This document shows, in pieces, positions 5,919 through 6,028 of a DNA stretch of 6,028 bases (positions are counted from its first letter, which is position 1; each line of letters opens with the position of its first letter). The stretch lies in the NCBI GenBank assembly GCA_937890045.1, contig CALBXV010000122.1:1-6028 (forward strand), read 5' to 3'. This DNA comes from an uncultured archaeon (GTDB lineage Archaea > Thermoproteota > Nitrososphaeria > Nitrososphaerales > CALBXV01). Below the pieces are notes generated by a model. The model was not told the origin of the DNA. It ran no database searches and saw only the letters and a list, made by a program, of their open reading frames with translations. Position numbers and translations under genes: made by a program.

Positions 5919-6028
5919 AAGGAAAAGCTAGTTCATATGGAGCCATCTCTGTTTTAAACGCTGTTCCTATGGGTAAAGGTTCTTGTATAGGTATAAATCT
6001 GACTAGTGAAGTAGAAATAGAATTAAAT
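5915..6028 (+). CDS. aroK: Archaeal (GHMP-type) shikimate kinase, N-terminal fragment (runs off right edge)
   Basis: The ATG at 5915 overlaps the aroE stop as ATGA, and the frame stays open for exactly 38 codons to the window edge. The product starts MKGKASSYGAISVLNAVPMG and continues with KGSCIGINLTSEVEIEL. This is the characteristic N-terminus of archaeal shikimate kinase, which belongs to the GHMP kinase superfamily and is unrelated to the bacterial P-loop AroK. The enzyme phosphorylates shikimate to shikimate 3-phosphate with ATP. The ATP-binding P-x-x-x-G-L-G-S-S-A motif would fall to the right of the window and cannot be checked here. The start is supported by the overlap and the place in the pathway, directly after the gene that makes shikimate. 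Genes for EPSP synthase and chorismate synthase would be expected next, but that is not visible. Confidence 0.9.
   Translation, partial: MKGKASSYGAISVLNAVPMGKGSCIGINLTSEVEIELN

Noticed and set aside
1..6028. Search for tRNA or other structural RNA genes, CRISPR repeats, insertion sequences, or an undescribed defence or mobile system
   Set aside because: Almost all of the window is taken up by intact metabolic genes in normal order. The only noncoding stretches are 55 bp and 118 bp plus two tiny gaps, and reading both strands showed no repeats, G+C-rich RNA-like islands or mobile-element features.

Overview
This window is a compact, AT-rich (about 30% G+C by sampling a few lines, not a full count) stretch of an archaeal chromosome. 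It carries the first part of an archaeal shikimate (aromatic amino acid) biosynthesis operon. The archaeal assignment rests on gene content. The first two shikimate-pathway steps are encoded by the archaeal replacement enzymes, 2-amino-3,7-dideoxy-D-threo-hept-6-ulosonate (ADTH) synthase and 3-dehydroquinate synthase II, not by DAHP synthase and classical AroB. The last, incomplete gene matches the N-terminus of the archaeal GHMP-type shikimate kinase. Strong A+T bias, tight gene packing and this gene set fit a marine ammonia-oxidising Thaumarchaeota (Nitrososphaerota), but that lineage call is an inference and other AT-rich archaea are not excluded.

Left part (1-1335), minus strand. The 5' end of a probable fumarylacetoacetate hydrolase-family gene (TTG start at 116) runs off the left edge. 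Upstream of it on the same strand is a complete PLP-dependent class I/II aminotransferase (172-1335). A 55-bp gap between them holds a good TATA-like element, so the hydrolase gene may have its own promoter.

Divergent intergenic region (1336-1453). These 118 bp must hold the promoters of the leftward aminotransferase and the rightward operon. A TTTAAATA element on the plus strand and a GTGAT Shine-Dalgarno-like motif next to the asd start are the best signals.

Right part (1454-6028), plus strand. Six genes follow with gaps of no more than 15 bp or with overlaps: aspartate-semialdehyde dehydrogenase (asd), ADTH synthase (TTG start), 3-dehydroquinate synthase II, type I 3-dehydroquinate dehydratase (aroD), shikimate dehydrogenase (aroE), and the first 38 codons of shikimate kinase. 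Their order is the order of the reactions: aspartyl phosphate to aspartate semialdehyde, to ADTH, to 3-dehydroquinate, to 3-dehydroshikimate, to shikimate, to shikimate 3-phosphate. The divergent aminotransferase could supply aspartate or act at the transamination end of the pathway.

All complete genes are intact and have their expected catalytic motifs. I found no mobile element, CRISPR array, structural RNA gene, pseudogene or evidence of an undescribed system; the main points of interest are the reaction-ordered operon, the start codons and translational coupling, and the unresolved role of the aminotransferase.
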